DNA from: JBOHHR01 sp050740975
GTDB taxonomy: Bacteria; Pseudomonadota; Gammaproteobacteria; JBOHHR01
Direction of reading: 5' to 3'
DNA length: 7,850 nucleotides
Assembly: GCA_050740975.1 (NCBI GenBank)
Contig: JBOIEE010000295.1
Location: 1-7,850 of the forward strand
The position numbers and the translations under genes were made by a program. The notes under the pieces are model-generated. The model searched no databases and had not been told where the DNA came from. It saw only the letters and a program-made list of their open reading frames with translations. Positions 1 through 6,230 of the stretch are shown here, piece after piece (position 1 is the first letter of the stretch; every line of letters starts with the position of its first letter).

Positions 1-217
1 CCTGCCTGAGATTCGCTTCATTGTTTAATACATTGACGAAATCATAGACGACGCGCCTTTCGCAACCCATGATCAAGTCAAGATTACGCAGTCCGACGTC
101 GAAATCGATCACAACGGTCTTATGCCCCCGCTGGGCAAGCCCAGTCGCAACATTCGCGCTCGTTGTGGTCTTCCCGACGCCGCCCTTGCCCGAAGTGACG
201 ACGATTACTCTGCTCAA
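1..217 (-). CDS. minD: MinD septum-site ATPase, N-terminal part (runs off left edge)
   Basis: Membrane-associated ATPase that, with MinC, blocks FtsZ ring assembly away from mid-cell; MinE makes it oscillate. The visible 72 residues begin MSRVIVVTSGKGGVGKTT, which contains the deviant Walker A motif of ParA/MinD ATPases (GKGGVGKTT, about residues 10-18). The segment VVIDFDVGLRNLDLIMGCER follows (about residues 39-58) and is near-invariant in MinD. The start codon is TTG at 215-217: it gives the family N-terminus exactly, and GAGGAG lies six bases upstream. It follows minC by 43 bp, so the two are probably one operon, with minE expected beyond the left edge. About 200 residues are missing because of the window boundary, not because the gene is damaged. 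Confidence 0.97.
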   Translation of the reverse strand, partial: MSRVIVVTSGKGGVGKTTTSANVATGLAQRGHKTVVIDFDVGLRNLDLIMGCERRVVYDFVNVLNNEANLRQ

Positions 218-223
218 CCCTAG

Positions 224-229
224 CTCCTC
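224..229 (-). promoter_or_regulatory. Ribosome-binding site that fixes the TTG start of minD
   Basis: GAGGAG on the minus strand, six bases before the TTG codon at 217-215. No ATG or GTG is placed to give the conserved MinD N-terminus, so this site together with the motif alignment decides the start. Confidence 0.8.
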
Positions 230-260
230 AAAACCTTATGAACCAACAGCCCTGTTCTTA

Positions 261-1055
261 TTAATGCTCGGAGGCCACCAGTGGCACAACCTTAAGTCGT
301 TCCTCTTCAAGGTAGATCTGTACCGGCTTTCGGTGGAGATCGCGAGGCACCTCCTCTTCGTATATTTGATAATGACCGGCCACCGCGACCAATTCTGCCT
401 CCATACATTGACAAAAAATTCTGGCTTGAGCATCTCCCATTACGCCAGCCAGCGCCCTCCCACGCAACGGCGCATAAACGTGAATATGGCCGTCGGCTAC
501 GACTTCAGCCCCGGCATTCACCGGAGCCAAAACAATGAGATCACCGCCCGCCGCGTATACTTGTTGGCCGGAACGTATTGTCTTTCTGACAACCTTCGTT
601 TGTCCCCGCTCAATTCGCTTTTGGGGATCGCTTTCCACGTTTGCAGCGTTATTGTCTATTCTCGCCCCCGGAGGCAGATCCTGGTTCACACCCCCTTGCA
701 TGATGGCTATCCCCCCTTTAATCGCTTCTAAGCGCTGCTCGGGACACGCGTTGCGCACCCCCACCGGTATTAACCGTAGCGTCTGGAGCAAGGTTATCAG
801 CTTGAATAAATCGGGCCGCTTGTCTCTGCTTGTTAGCGGCTCTAGATCAACGACAACAGGGGCATTTTCAAAAAACCGCGGTCCCCGAGCCAGATATTCT
901 TTCAGTTGCGTTTCAACGGCGTCCAGCTCTGGGCTTTGTATACGAACCACGGTCAGGGTGAATACCGACCCCTTAAGCTCCGCCGCTGGCAGTCCGGCTT
1001 CGGGTAAAAACACGCTCCCAGTTTCGTCTTCTATTTCTGGACTCGATATCATCAT
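261..1055 (-). CDS. minC: MinC septum-site-determining protein, division inhibitor
   Basis: Inhibitor of FtsZ polymerisation that is brought to the membrane by MinD. The protein has 264 residues, slightly longer than the E. coli protein (231). The N-terminal MinC_N-like domain covers about residues 25-120. A charged, Asn/Asp-rich linker follows (about 125-155). The C-terminal beta-helix domain covers about 158-230. It carries the RSGQ motif (161-164) known for MinD contact, then GGDLIVLAPVNAGAEVVADG and the family signature HVYAPLRGRALAG (about 192-204). A tail of about 30 residues after the usual end (YEEEVPRDLHRKPVQIYLEE and on) resembles the tail of many proteobacterial MinC proteins. The start has two adjacent ATGs (1055 and 1052) with only a weak, distant Shine-Dalgarno match. 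A sigma70-like promoter lies just upstream, and minD follows after 43 bp. Confidence 0.96.
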   Translation of the reverse strand: MMISSPEIEDETGSVFLPEAGLPAAELKGSVFTLTVVRIQSPELDAVETQLKEYLARGPRFFENAPVVVDLEPLTSRDKRPDLFKLITLLQTLRLIPVGVRNACPEQRLEAIKGGIAIMQGGVNQDLPPGARIDNNAANVESDPQKRIERGQTKVVRKTIRSGQQVYAAGGDLIVLAPVNAGAEVVADGHIHVYAPLRGRALAGVMGDAQARIFCQCMEAELVAVAGHYQIYEEEVPRDLHRKPVQIYLEEERLKVVPLVASEH

Positions 1056-1107
1056 AACTGCGCAGAACTCTCGCCTCGCTTAAAGCCAGTTCTGCATTGT
1101 GAAATCT

Positions 1108-1136
1108 ATTGTACGGCCCGATCTTACGCTGCACAA
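1108..1136 (-). promoter_or_regulatory. Candidate sigma70 promoter for the minCD operon
   Basis: On the minus strand TTGTGC (-35, 1131-1136) and TACAAT (-10, 1108-1113) are separated by exactly 17 bases. The -10 matches consensus at five of six positions and the -35 at three of six. Transcription would begin near 1101, giving a leader of roughly 45 bases before minC. It sits in the 107-bp gap after the upstream lipoprotein gene. Predicted by eye only. Confidence 0.5.
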
Positions 1137-1147
1137 TCCCGCATCTC

Positions 1148-1164
1148 AAACGCACATGGCGTTT
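1148..1164 (-). other. Small hairpin at the end of the NlpC/P60 gene
   Basis: A six-base perfect inverted repeat (AAACGC / GCGTTT) with a five-base loop overlaps the TAA stop of the lipoprotein gene. No U-tract follows on the minus strand, so it is at best a weak transcript end or 3'-end stabiliser. Confidence 0.3.
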
Positions 1165-1705
1165 AGCGGAGAAATGGGATCCGTTTGGCGGTCCAAAAAT
1201 ACCGGCGCCAGTACCCTGAATGCAAGTTCGCTACGCTAACCCCTCGCGAAGAAGAGGCATGAACAAACTCTCCAGCACTAAGATAGATCCCCACGTGATG
1301 GGGATACGATGGGGGCTTGAAGAAAACCAAATCGCCCGCTTCGAGCTCCGCATCGGATACGCGATAGCCTAAGTCTGCCTGGGCCGCGCTCGTCCTTGGT
1401 AGAGTGATCCCAAAAAGCTCGTCGTATACGTGCATCACAAAGCTCGAACAGTCGATTCCATGCCCGGATCCTCCACCGAATCGATACGGCGTCCCTTGCC
1501 AGCTGGAAAGTCCATCACGCAGCAAACGCTCAAGTTCCCCCTTACGGCCTGCCGGGAACGCTTCACTGTGAACGTCCGATTTGGAAACGCTCCGCTTTGC
1601 GGGGCTAGCGCACGCCGATAATAAAAAAACGATGCTGAATGATAATACAGTGGTTACAAGCAGACTCGTCGCTTCCCAGAGAGCGTGGCTGAAAAGCCTT
1701 TTCAT
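1163..1705 (-). CDS. NlpC/P60 family peptidoglycan endopeptidase, lipoprotein (Spr/MepS-like)
   Basis: Probable outer-membrane lipoprotein that cleaves peptide cross-links in peptidoglycan. With the ATG at 1705 it has 180 residues. A short basic stretch and a hydrophobic segment (about 15-29) lead to the lipobox LLSAC, with Cys32 as the lipidation site. The NlpC/P60 domain covers about 58-176. The catalytic triad is visible: Cys86 in GIDCSS, His137 in HHVGIYL, His149 in EFVHA. The spacings C-51-H-12-H are the same as I recall for E. coli Spr/MepS (C68, H119, H131). The in-frame TTG at 1726 would add seven residues but has no ribosome-binding site; the ATG has AAAAGG close before it, at a rather short distance. 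It is separated from minC by 107 bp with a promoter between, so it is probably its own unit. Confidence 0.9.
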   Translation of the reverse strand: MKRLFSHALWEATSLLVTTVLSFSIVFLLSACASPAKRSVSKSDVHSEAFPAGRKGELERLLRDGLSSWQGTPYRFGGGSGHGIDCSSFVMHVYDELFGITLPRTSAAQADLGYRVSDAELEAGDLVFFKPPSYPHHVGIYLSAGEFVHASSSRGVSVANLHSGYWRRYFWTAKRIPFLR

Positions 1706-1806
1706 ACGCCTTTTCGCTTGGGCCAAAGCAAATAACGAAATGCAGTTCCTGGCGTGAGCCCCAGAACAGACCGAATCTTACGATTGTACTATATTAACAC
1801 AGACCC

Positions 1807-1826
1807 TCCCATTAAAATCAATGGGA
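1807..1826 (-). other. Hairpin between manC and the NlpC/P60 gene
   Basis: Perfect seven-base inverted repeat (TCCCATT / AATGGGA) with loop 1814-1819. On the minus strand it is not followed by a T-run, so it is not a classical terminator. It overlaps the weak -35 region proposed for the lipoprotein gene and could equally be a regulator site. Confidence 0.3.
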
Positions 1827-1884
1827 TATGTTATGTTTTTAAGATCTGGGAGTAGGACTTTTAGCCAAGCCGCCGTAAAGCCTT

Positions 1885-1998
1885 TCAGGACAAATACTGG
1901 CGCGCTAAATAGTCGTTGCGGCGCATCTCGTGCAAACGGCTGGCGGTGCGCGCCGGAAACTGGGCGCCGAAAGAAAGGGGCTTGTCCTTGGCATTCAT
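1885..1998 (-). CDS. Possible small protein of 37 residues downstream of manC (unrecognised)
   Basis: An ATG 13 bases after the manC stop opens a 37-codon frame ending in TGA. The product starts MNAKDKPLSFGAQFPARTAS and ends RRNDYLARQYLS; it is basic, with six Arg and two Lys, and has no membrane segment. The support is compositional: 29 of 37 codons end in G or C, as expected for a coding frame. Against it, there is no clear Shine-Dalgarno sequence, so translation would have to depend on coupling to manC. I do not recognise the family and give no function. It could be a chance frame. Confidence 0.3.
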   Translation of the reverse strand: MNAKDKPLSFGAQFPARTASRLHEMRRNDYLARQYLS

Positions 1999-2011
1999 TG
2001 CTGCGGGAACA

Positions 2012-3493
2012 CTACGCTCGGTTGTATGTATCCTGCAACCGAACGATGTCGTCCTCCCCCAGATACGAGCCGGACTGCACTTCAACCAGCTCCAATGGAA
2101 TGGTTCCTGGGTTCTCCAATCTGTGTGTCACACCAACGGGGATATAGGTCGACTGATCCTCGGAGAGGAGGAATTGCTCCTCACCGCGGGTCACCTTGGC
2201 GGTCCCCTTAACGACCACCCAGTGTTCTGCGCGATGATGATGCATTTGGAGGGACAAAGAGTGGCCTGGGTTCACCGTGATCCGCTTCACCTGAAATCTA
2301 TCACCAGCATCTACCGCTTCATAAAAGCCCCATGGCCTCCAGACGCAACGATGCATCAGCCGCTCCTCACGGCCCTTAGTCTTGAGCCATTCCACTACGC
2401 GCTTTACATCCTCCGCGCGATCCTTTGGAGCCACTAAAACAGCGTCGGCCGTTTCAACGACAACGAGGTTGTCACACCCGAGCGCCGCAACAAAACGATG
2501 CTCGGAAATTAAGACATTATCTCTGGAGTCTATGCTGCACACATCGCCCTTTATTACGTTCCCGCTACCGTCTCTTTCCGCGACATTCCATAAACTCGAC
2601 CAGGATCCGAGATCCGACCAACCCGCATCCAAAGCGATTACTGACGCTCTAACGCCTCCTTTACCCGCAATCCTTTCCATAACGGCGTAGTCTATGGAAT
2701 CCGAAGGACACGCTTCGAAAGCTTCCTTTCCGGCACGGAAAAACCTACCATCGACGGCGCCACTGGCGCAGGCTTGCTCACAAGCTTGCAGGATTTCCGG
2801 CCTATGTTTACCGATAGCTTTTAACCATACCGAAGCCTTCAGCATAAAGATCCCGCTGTTCCACACGTAGTTGCCTGTATCAAGATAAAACCTTGCCGTT
2901 GCTACATCCGGCTTTTCAACGAACGCGTCCAGCTCCTTAACCAAAGGACCGCTCGAACCTTGCTCTAACCCGATGGGCTTACCCAAACGGATATATCCAA
3001 AACCCGTATCGGGTGCGGTAGGGACGATACCAAAGGTGTTCACAAAGCCCTTCTGGGCATACTGATAGCCCATCGAAACGGCCCTTTGGAACGTTGAAAC
3101 ACTCCCGATAACGTGATCGGCAGGCATTACCAACAGGGTCGGGTCTGTGGCACCTTCTCGCAATGTGAGTGCTGCTACCGTCAACGCAGGCGCCGTATTG
3201 CGTACCGCAGGCTCCAAAACGATCTTCGTCGCTCTGATCCCCAGCTCTTCTACTTGCTCCGCGACTAGAAAGCGGTGGACCTCGTTGCACACGATTATCG
3301 GCAGATCTACCGGGACGCGTTCCACTTCATCCCCCACGGCGTTCCCGGGGAAGTCCTTCAGACGAAGCAGGGTATGCTGCAGCAGCGTGTACTCGCCCAT
3401 GATCTTCAGAAGCTGCTTAGGGTAGTGCTCCCGAGACAAAGGCCACAGCCTCGTGCCCCCGCCCCCGGCAAGAATAACCGGTGAAATAGTCAT
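2012..3493 (-). CDS. manC: Mannose-1-phosphate guanylyltransferase / mannose-6-phosphate isomerase
   Basis: Bifunctional type II enzyme that isomerises fructose-6-phosphate to mannose-6-phosphate and makes GDP-mannose from mannose-1-phosphate and GTP, supplying surface polysaccharide synthesis. It has 493 residues, slightly longer than AlgA/ManC/CpsB proteins (about 470-485). The N-terminal nucleotidyltransferase domain (about 4-290) shows the nucleotide-binding loop LAGGGGTRLWPLSR (8-21) with PKQLLK after it, the MPADHVI segment (123-129) and the sugar-binding FVEKP (191-195). The C-terminal cupin domain (about 378-486) shows WRPWG and the isomerase zinc motif QMHHHRAEHW (416-425), ending with GEDDIVR. 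The start ATG at 3493 has only a weak upstream match (AGGG). The 48-bp gap after the DUF1269-like gene allows co-transcription. No other polysaccharide gene is in view. The symbol could equally be algA or cpsB. Confidence 0.95.
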   Translation of the reverse strand: MTISPVILAGGGGTRLWPLSREHYPKQLLKIMGEYTLLQHTLLRLKDFPGNAVGDEVERVPVDLPIIVCNEVHRFLVAEQVEELGIRATKIVLEPAVRNTAPALTVAALTLREGATDPTLLVMPADHVIGSVSTFQRAVSMGYQYAQKGFVNTFGIVPTAPDTGFGYIRLGKPIGLEQGSSGPLVKELDAFVEKPDVATARFYLDTGNYVWNSGIFMLKASVWLKAIGKHRPEILQACEQACASGAVDGRFFRAGKEAFEACPSDSIDYAVMERIAGKGGVRASVIALDAGWSDLGSWSSLWNVAERDGSGNVIKGDVCSIDSRDNVLISEHRFVAALGCDNLVVVETADAVLVAPKDRAEDVKRVVEWLKTKGREERLMHRCVWRPWGFYEAVDAGDRFQVKRITVNPGHSLSLQMHHHRAEHWVVVKGTAKVTRGEEQFLLSEDQSTYIPVGVTHRLENPGTIPLELVEVQSGSYLGEDDIVRLQDTYNRA

Positions 3494-3541
3494 CGATGTG
3501 CCCTACACTGCTATAAGCGGGCAAGCAATATTGTGCTTTAT

Positions 3542-4057
3542 TCAGGGAAACCGGGGAATCGTCGGGTCTATTCCGTGGTCCTCGACTTCGGGATGGTGGT
3601 TCTTGATAATGTCTCGCACCTCGTCAATGCGTTGTTTCGGCACATCTAAGATTAGCAAGATATGCCCCTCCTCCATGGTCTTCTCGAAGCTTCTTAACCG
3701 GCTATTCGGTGCGCTGGATCCAACCATACTCGCCACCCACGCCCCGAACAACGCCCCGAAAAACGCTAAGATGAAAACAATACCAATACTGATCTTCACC
3801 CCGATCAACGCAGGATAAGTGTATATCAGTAACCCTACAAGAATGCCTGTGCTTGAGCCTGCAACTACACCAACCTGTAAACCATGAACCAGATCGGTTT
3901 TTTGAATCACCGAAGCCTCGGGTAGGTCTTTAAGGTCCGTTCCTCTCTTACCCAAAAAATGCATGCGTTTTTCTTCGATTCGCGCTAACAGCATGTCCTT
4001 TTCCACTGCCCGAGCGATTTCTACATCCGGTAGAACGAAATAAAGTCTTCGATTCAT
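3542..4057 (-). CDS. DUF1269-like membrane protein of unknown function
   Basis: A 171-residue protein with an unusual symmetric layout. There is an N-terminal soluble part (about 1-55, starting NRRLYFVLPDVEIARAVEKD). A Gly-rich hydrophobic hairpin follows, with two membrane segments (about 60-80 and 86-112). A C-terminal soluble part (about 120-165) contains GHILLILDVPKQRIDEVRDII. The two soluble parts look like small alpha/beta ferredoxin-like halves around a glycine-zipper-type membrane hairpin, as in DUF1269 and related stress-induced proteins; this family call rests on overall pattern, not a motif. The ATG at 4057 has AAGGTAGGGAG just upstream. It lies 92 bp after amoD in the same direction, so it may be read from the amo transcripts or from its own promoter. 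No function is established. Confidence 0.65.
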   Translation of the reverse strand: MNRRLYFVLPDVEIARAVEKDMLLARIEEKRMHFLGKRGTDLKDLPEASVIQKTDLVHGLQVGVVAGSSTGILVGLLIYTYPALIGVKISIGIVFILAFFGALFGAWVASMVGSSAPNSRLRSFEKTMEEGHILLILDVPKQRIDEVRDIIKNHHPEVEDHGIDPTIPRFP

Positions 4058-4149
4058 CCACTCCCTACCTTATCGCTTAACCCCTTTCTTATTATGTAAG
4101 CCGCCTTCCCCATGGCTCTGGCGTGTCCCAGCAAACCACTACCCCAAAA

Positions 4150-4755
4150 TCAAGCATGCATCTCTTGCTGCCTCCTCCTCGATCGTAAGAACAGCGCGAC
4201 TCCTATGGAAAGTACAACGCCCCCCGCCACTAAAAGCATCGTGGTAGTCCCTCCTTTGGCTCCTGAGAACGCCCCGATTCCGTAGCCGACCGAAAAAGGA
4301 AATAACGACGCCATTTTCTCATGGTTGTCTCCCTCGGCTGTCACGATGCCCACGAAGTATCCAGGCTCTAGAAAATTATGCTCCACCGTTATCGAGCCGC
4401 CCTTGTACTTCTTGGGCGGGTAATAAAGCACCTCTTTTGCTGCATCTCCAAGCTTATAGGCTTGGGCCGCTGTCCAGGAGTCCGCCTGCACTAGTTTTAA
4501 ATCGGTATCCAATTTACGCAGCTGGGGATCGACAAAATCCATCACGATGATCGCGTGCCCCGCCCCCGGTATATCTTCGCAGAACTCCGTTCCGCCGCTG
4601 GTTTCCGGTTGGTATCCCGTGAAGTGCATCAAATAGCTCCCGATTTTTAGCACACATTTGTCAAACTCGATGCTAACACCTCCGTGCGCGTACGCATTAC
4701 CCCACCAAAACAACGTGATACAACATACTGCCGATAGCGCTTTAAGCCTTTTCAT
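4150..4755 (-). CDS. amoD: AmoD/PmoD-type periplasmic, membrane-anchored copper protein candidate
   Basis: Accessory protein encoded with copper membrane monooxygenases; methanotroph PmoD forms an unusual dimeric CuA-like site, which suggests a role in copper handling or electron transfer. From the ATG at 4755 it has 201 residues. A signal peptide ends in AYA (21-23), so the mature protein begins HGG. The periplasmic domain carries Cys34 (FDKCVLKIG), MHFTGYQPE (43-51) and Cys59 (EFCEDIP), the conserved core of the family. A later cluster, EGDNHEKM (141-148), offers further possible ligands. One C-terminal helix (about 170-190) followed by RSRRRQQ anchors it with the tail inside. The ATG is preferred over the in-frame GTG at 4767 because AAGGTG stands nine bases upstream of it. 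It follows amoB after a 196-bp spacer with three hairpins, so its expression may be separable from amoCAB. Confidence 0.8.
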   Translation of the reverse strand: MKRLKALSAVCCITLFWWGNAYAHGGVSIEFDKCVLKIGSYLMHFTGYQPETSGGTEFCEDIPGAGHAIIVMDFVDPQLRKLDTDLKLVQADSWTAAQAYKLGDAAKEVLYYPPKKYKGGSITVEHNFLEPGYFVGIVTAEGDNHEKMASLFPFSVGYGIGAFSGAKGGTTTMLLVAGGVVLSIGVALFLRSRRRQQEMHA

Positions 4756-4764
4756 AGGATTAAT

Positions 4765-4770
4765 CACCTT
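4765..4770 (-). promoter_or_regulatory. Ribosome-binding site deciding the amoD start
   Basis: AAGGTG on the minus strand with nine bases to the ATG at 4755. It overlaps the alternative GTG start at 4767, which has only a weaker purine-rich sequence before it. Confidence 0.5.
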
Positions 4771-4830
4771 CGCTTTCTACTGATAACTGGTGGTTTCGCC
4801 AAAGCCGCTGCTGGTATATGGCGCTAGAGT

Positions 4831-4853
4831 GCCGATCGTAATTCTTGATCGGC
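4831..4853 (-). other. Third hairpin in the amoB-amoD spacer
   Basis: Perfect seven-base inverted repeat (GCCGATC / GATCGGC) with a nine-base loop, nearest amoD of the three. No T-run follows on the minus strand. It could be a processing site, an mRNA-stabilising element or a protein-binding palindrome ahead of amoD. Confidence 0.4.
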
Positions 4854-4865
4854 TATTCAAAGATC

Positions 4866-4897
4866 GACCCCCGCGCCCTGGGAAGAGCTTGGGGGTC
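4866..4897 (-). other. Second hairpin in the amoB-amoD spacer
   Basis: Perfect seven-base GC-rich inverted repeat (GACCCCC / GGGGGTC) enclosing 18 bases. On the minus strand it is followed by GATCTTTGAA, only a weak U-tract. Confidence 0.4.
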
Positions 4898-4916
4898 TGC
4901 GTAGCCTTTTGGGAAG

Positions 4917-4947
4917 GGAGGGAGCGCCTATAATCCTCGCTCCCTCC
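4917..4947 (-). terminator. Strong hairpin just after amoB, likely partial terminator or 3'-end stabiliser
   Basis: Perfect ten-base inverted repeat (GGAGGGAGCG / CGCTCCCTCC) with an 11-base loop, starting 16 bases after the amoB stop. The transcript continues CTTCCCAAAAGG, so the U-tract is missing and termination is probably incomplete. This placement would define the end of amoCAB mRNA and let only part of the transcripts reach amoD. Confidence 0.55.
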
Positions 4948-4963
4948 AATCGTTAACAGCGAC

Positions 4964-6202
4964 TTAGGTGAATACCGGGATCAGATTCCCACTGACCTCC
5001 ACCATGTGCTTTTGGCCATCTGGGCCAAGGAAGAACACCAAGCCTCCGAAGCGGCTGTCCGGATCGTAGATCAGATCCGACAGACGCTCGGTCTCCCACG
5101 CCGCGTCCGTGGCGGTGAAGGTAAGCGTACGGCTTTCCCCGGGGCCGACGGTCGCGTTACCGTCCTCGATCGCCAAACCGTCCTCGGCCAGCATGTTCGC
5201 CGGATAGCCCGTGTCGTCCTCCAGCACTTCCGCATTCAGGAACCGTATACCCGCGGTCTCGAACTCACCTAATTCTACCGGATGGTCGTTGTCGTTTTTG
5301 ACCGTCATCGTAACCTTGATGCTACGACCGGGTACGCGATACTCGGCACGATCCGTCGTTGCTTTGACCGAGGTGTCCGCAGGGTTAGGCACCATAAGCC
5401 CCATAACGCCGGCTTGCAGCGGGATCGTGATCGGGTAGCTCGCGGTGGCGCTGGTATATCCGAAGATGACCACCACTAAGGTCGCTACCATGAAGCCAAT
5501 CCCGAACTTTTTGTCGGCGTCGGTGATGATCTCGTGCTTACGTCCTTCTTGGCACGCGATAAAGCGCGGCAGGAAGGTCGGTCGCCGAGCCCACCACCAG
5601 ATGAAGATCCACCCCCAGAACCACCAGAAGAAGGTCCAGAAATAGGTGGTACCGGTTTGCCAGGTCTCTATGTCCACGGTTTCGCCGGTTAACGTCTTCA
5701 CCTTATGCGTGTAGTCCGCCATGCTGCCTTCTATGGTCACCCACTTGCCGGGACCGATGAGCGGGCCACCGCCTTCTACATTGATCATGGGGTGCACATG
5801 CCAGTCGCCCGGACGGCGCCCTTGCAAGACCAGCTTGAAGTCGTAGGTCTTCCCCCGCTCTAGCTGCACCGAACGCGGCACAAACCGCCCGCCGATGTAG
5901 GACTCGATACGGGTCAGCACCGGCCCGGGGATCCCGACGTTCAGAAACGACGCCCCTTCCGGCGGGCTGACGGTTTCGGGCCATTCCGAGAACACGTGCA
6001 CTTTACCGGACAATTCCATGGTGTCGTTGACCTTCATGCGGTCGGTGCTCCATTTCAAGTCGTGCCAGTGCAGGGTACGCATCCGCAGAAATGCGGCCTG
6101 CGATTTCTCACCGTGGGCCGCAGCCATAGGGGCATACAGTGCCGCAAGCACTGCCATCGCTACCCCCACGACGGACCACCTCATCACATTGCTTATTTTC
6201 AT
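4964..6202 (-). CDS. amoB: Ammonia (or methane) monooxygenase subunit B
   Basis: Subunit with two periplasmic cupredoxin domains held by two membrane helices. It has 412 residues, usual for the gammaproteobacterial family. The signal peptide ends AAA, so His30 of HGEKSQ becomes the mature N-terminus; with His135 and His137 in DWHVHPM it corresponds to the PmoB copper site His33/His137/His139. His45 (LHWHDLKW) and His69 (KVHVF) correspond to His48 and His72 of the Methylococcus capsulatus bis-His site. Membrane helices lie at about 186-207 (Trp/Phe-rich, FWTFFWWFWGW) and 233-252. The second cupredoxin domain is about 262-412. The ATG at 6202 has AGAGG eight bases upstream. It starts 28 bp after amoA, so the two share a transcript. 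A strong hairpin follows the gene. Confidence 0.93.
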   Translation of the reverse strand: MKISNVMRWSVVGVAMAVLAALYAPMAAAHGEKSQAAFLRMRTLHWHDLKWSTDRMKVNDTMELSGKVHVFSEWPETVSPPEGASFLNVGIPGPVLTRIESYIGGRFVPRSVQLERGKTYDFKLVLQGRRPGDWHVHPMINVEGGGPLIGPGKWVTIEGSMADYTHKVKTLTGETVDIETWQTGTTYFWTFFWWFWGWIFIWWWARRPTFLPRFIACQEGRKHEIITDADKKFGIGFMVATLVVVIFGYTSATASYPITIPLQAGVMGLMVPNPADTSVKATTDRAEYRVPGRSIKVTMTVKNDNDHPVELGEFETAGIRFLNAEVLEDDTGYPANMLAEDGLAIEDGNATVGPGESRTLTFTATDAAWETERLSDLIYDPDSRFGGLVFFLGPDGQKHMVEVSGNLIPVFT

Positions 6203-6230
6203 GTTATCCGCCTCTTTGTTTTATTTAGCG

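Larger units (their letters stand above)
1706..2011. other. Intergenic region between manC and the NlpC/P60 gene
   Basis: This 306-bp spacer holds three things. Nearest manC is a possible 37-residue ORF (1885-1998, listed separately). Next is a seven-base hairpin, TCCCATT/AATGGGA with a six-base loop, at 1807-1826. Then comes an AT-rich stretch on the minus strand near 1783-1800 with overlapping -10-like hexamers, TATAGT (1788-1793) and TACAAT (1783-1788). For TATAGT the best -35 at 17 bases is a poor TTTAAT (1811-1816). The lipoprotein promoter is probably here, but I cannot place it firmly. No RNA gene was recognised. Confidence 0.4.

Noticed and set aside
69..731. Long plus-strand open frame of 220 codons opposite minD and minC
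   Set aside because: It is antisense to two genes with clear family motifs, and its product has no recognisable domain; it is a shadow of the GC-biased minus-strand frames.
535..1083. Plus-strand frame of 182 codons opposite minC
   Set aside because: Entirely antisense to the conserved MinC coding sequence, with no family signature.
1163..1726. Longer form of the NlpC/P60 lipoprotein starting at TTG 1726
   Set aside because: No ribosome-binding site before the TTG, and the ATG at 1705 gives a normal lipoprotein signal peptide.
1821..2147. Plus-strand 108-codon frame over the manC end and spacer
   Set aside because: Overlaps the conserved C-terminal part of manC on the opposite strand, and the low-complexity product is unlike any known protein.
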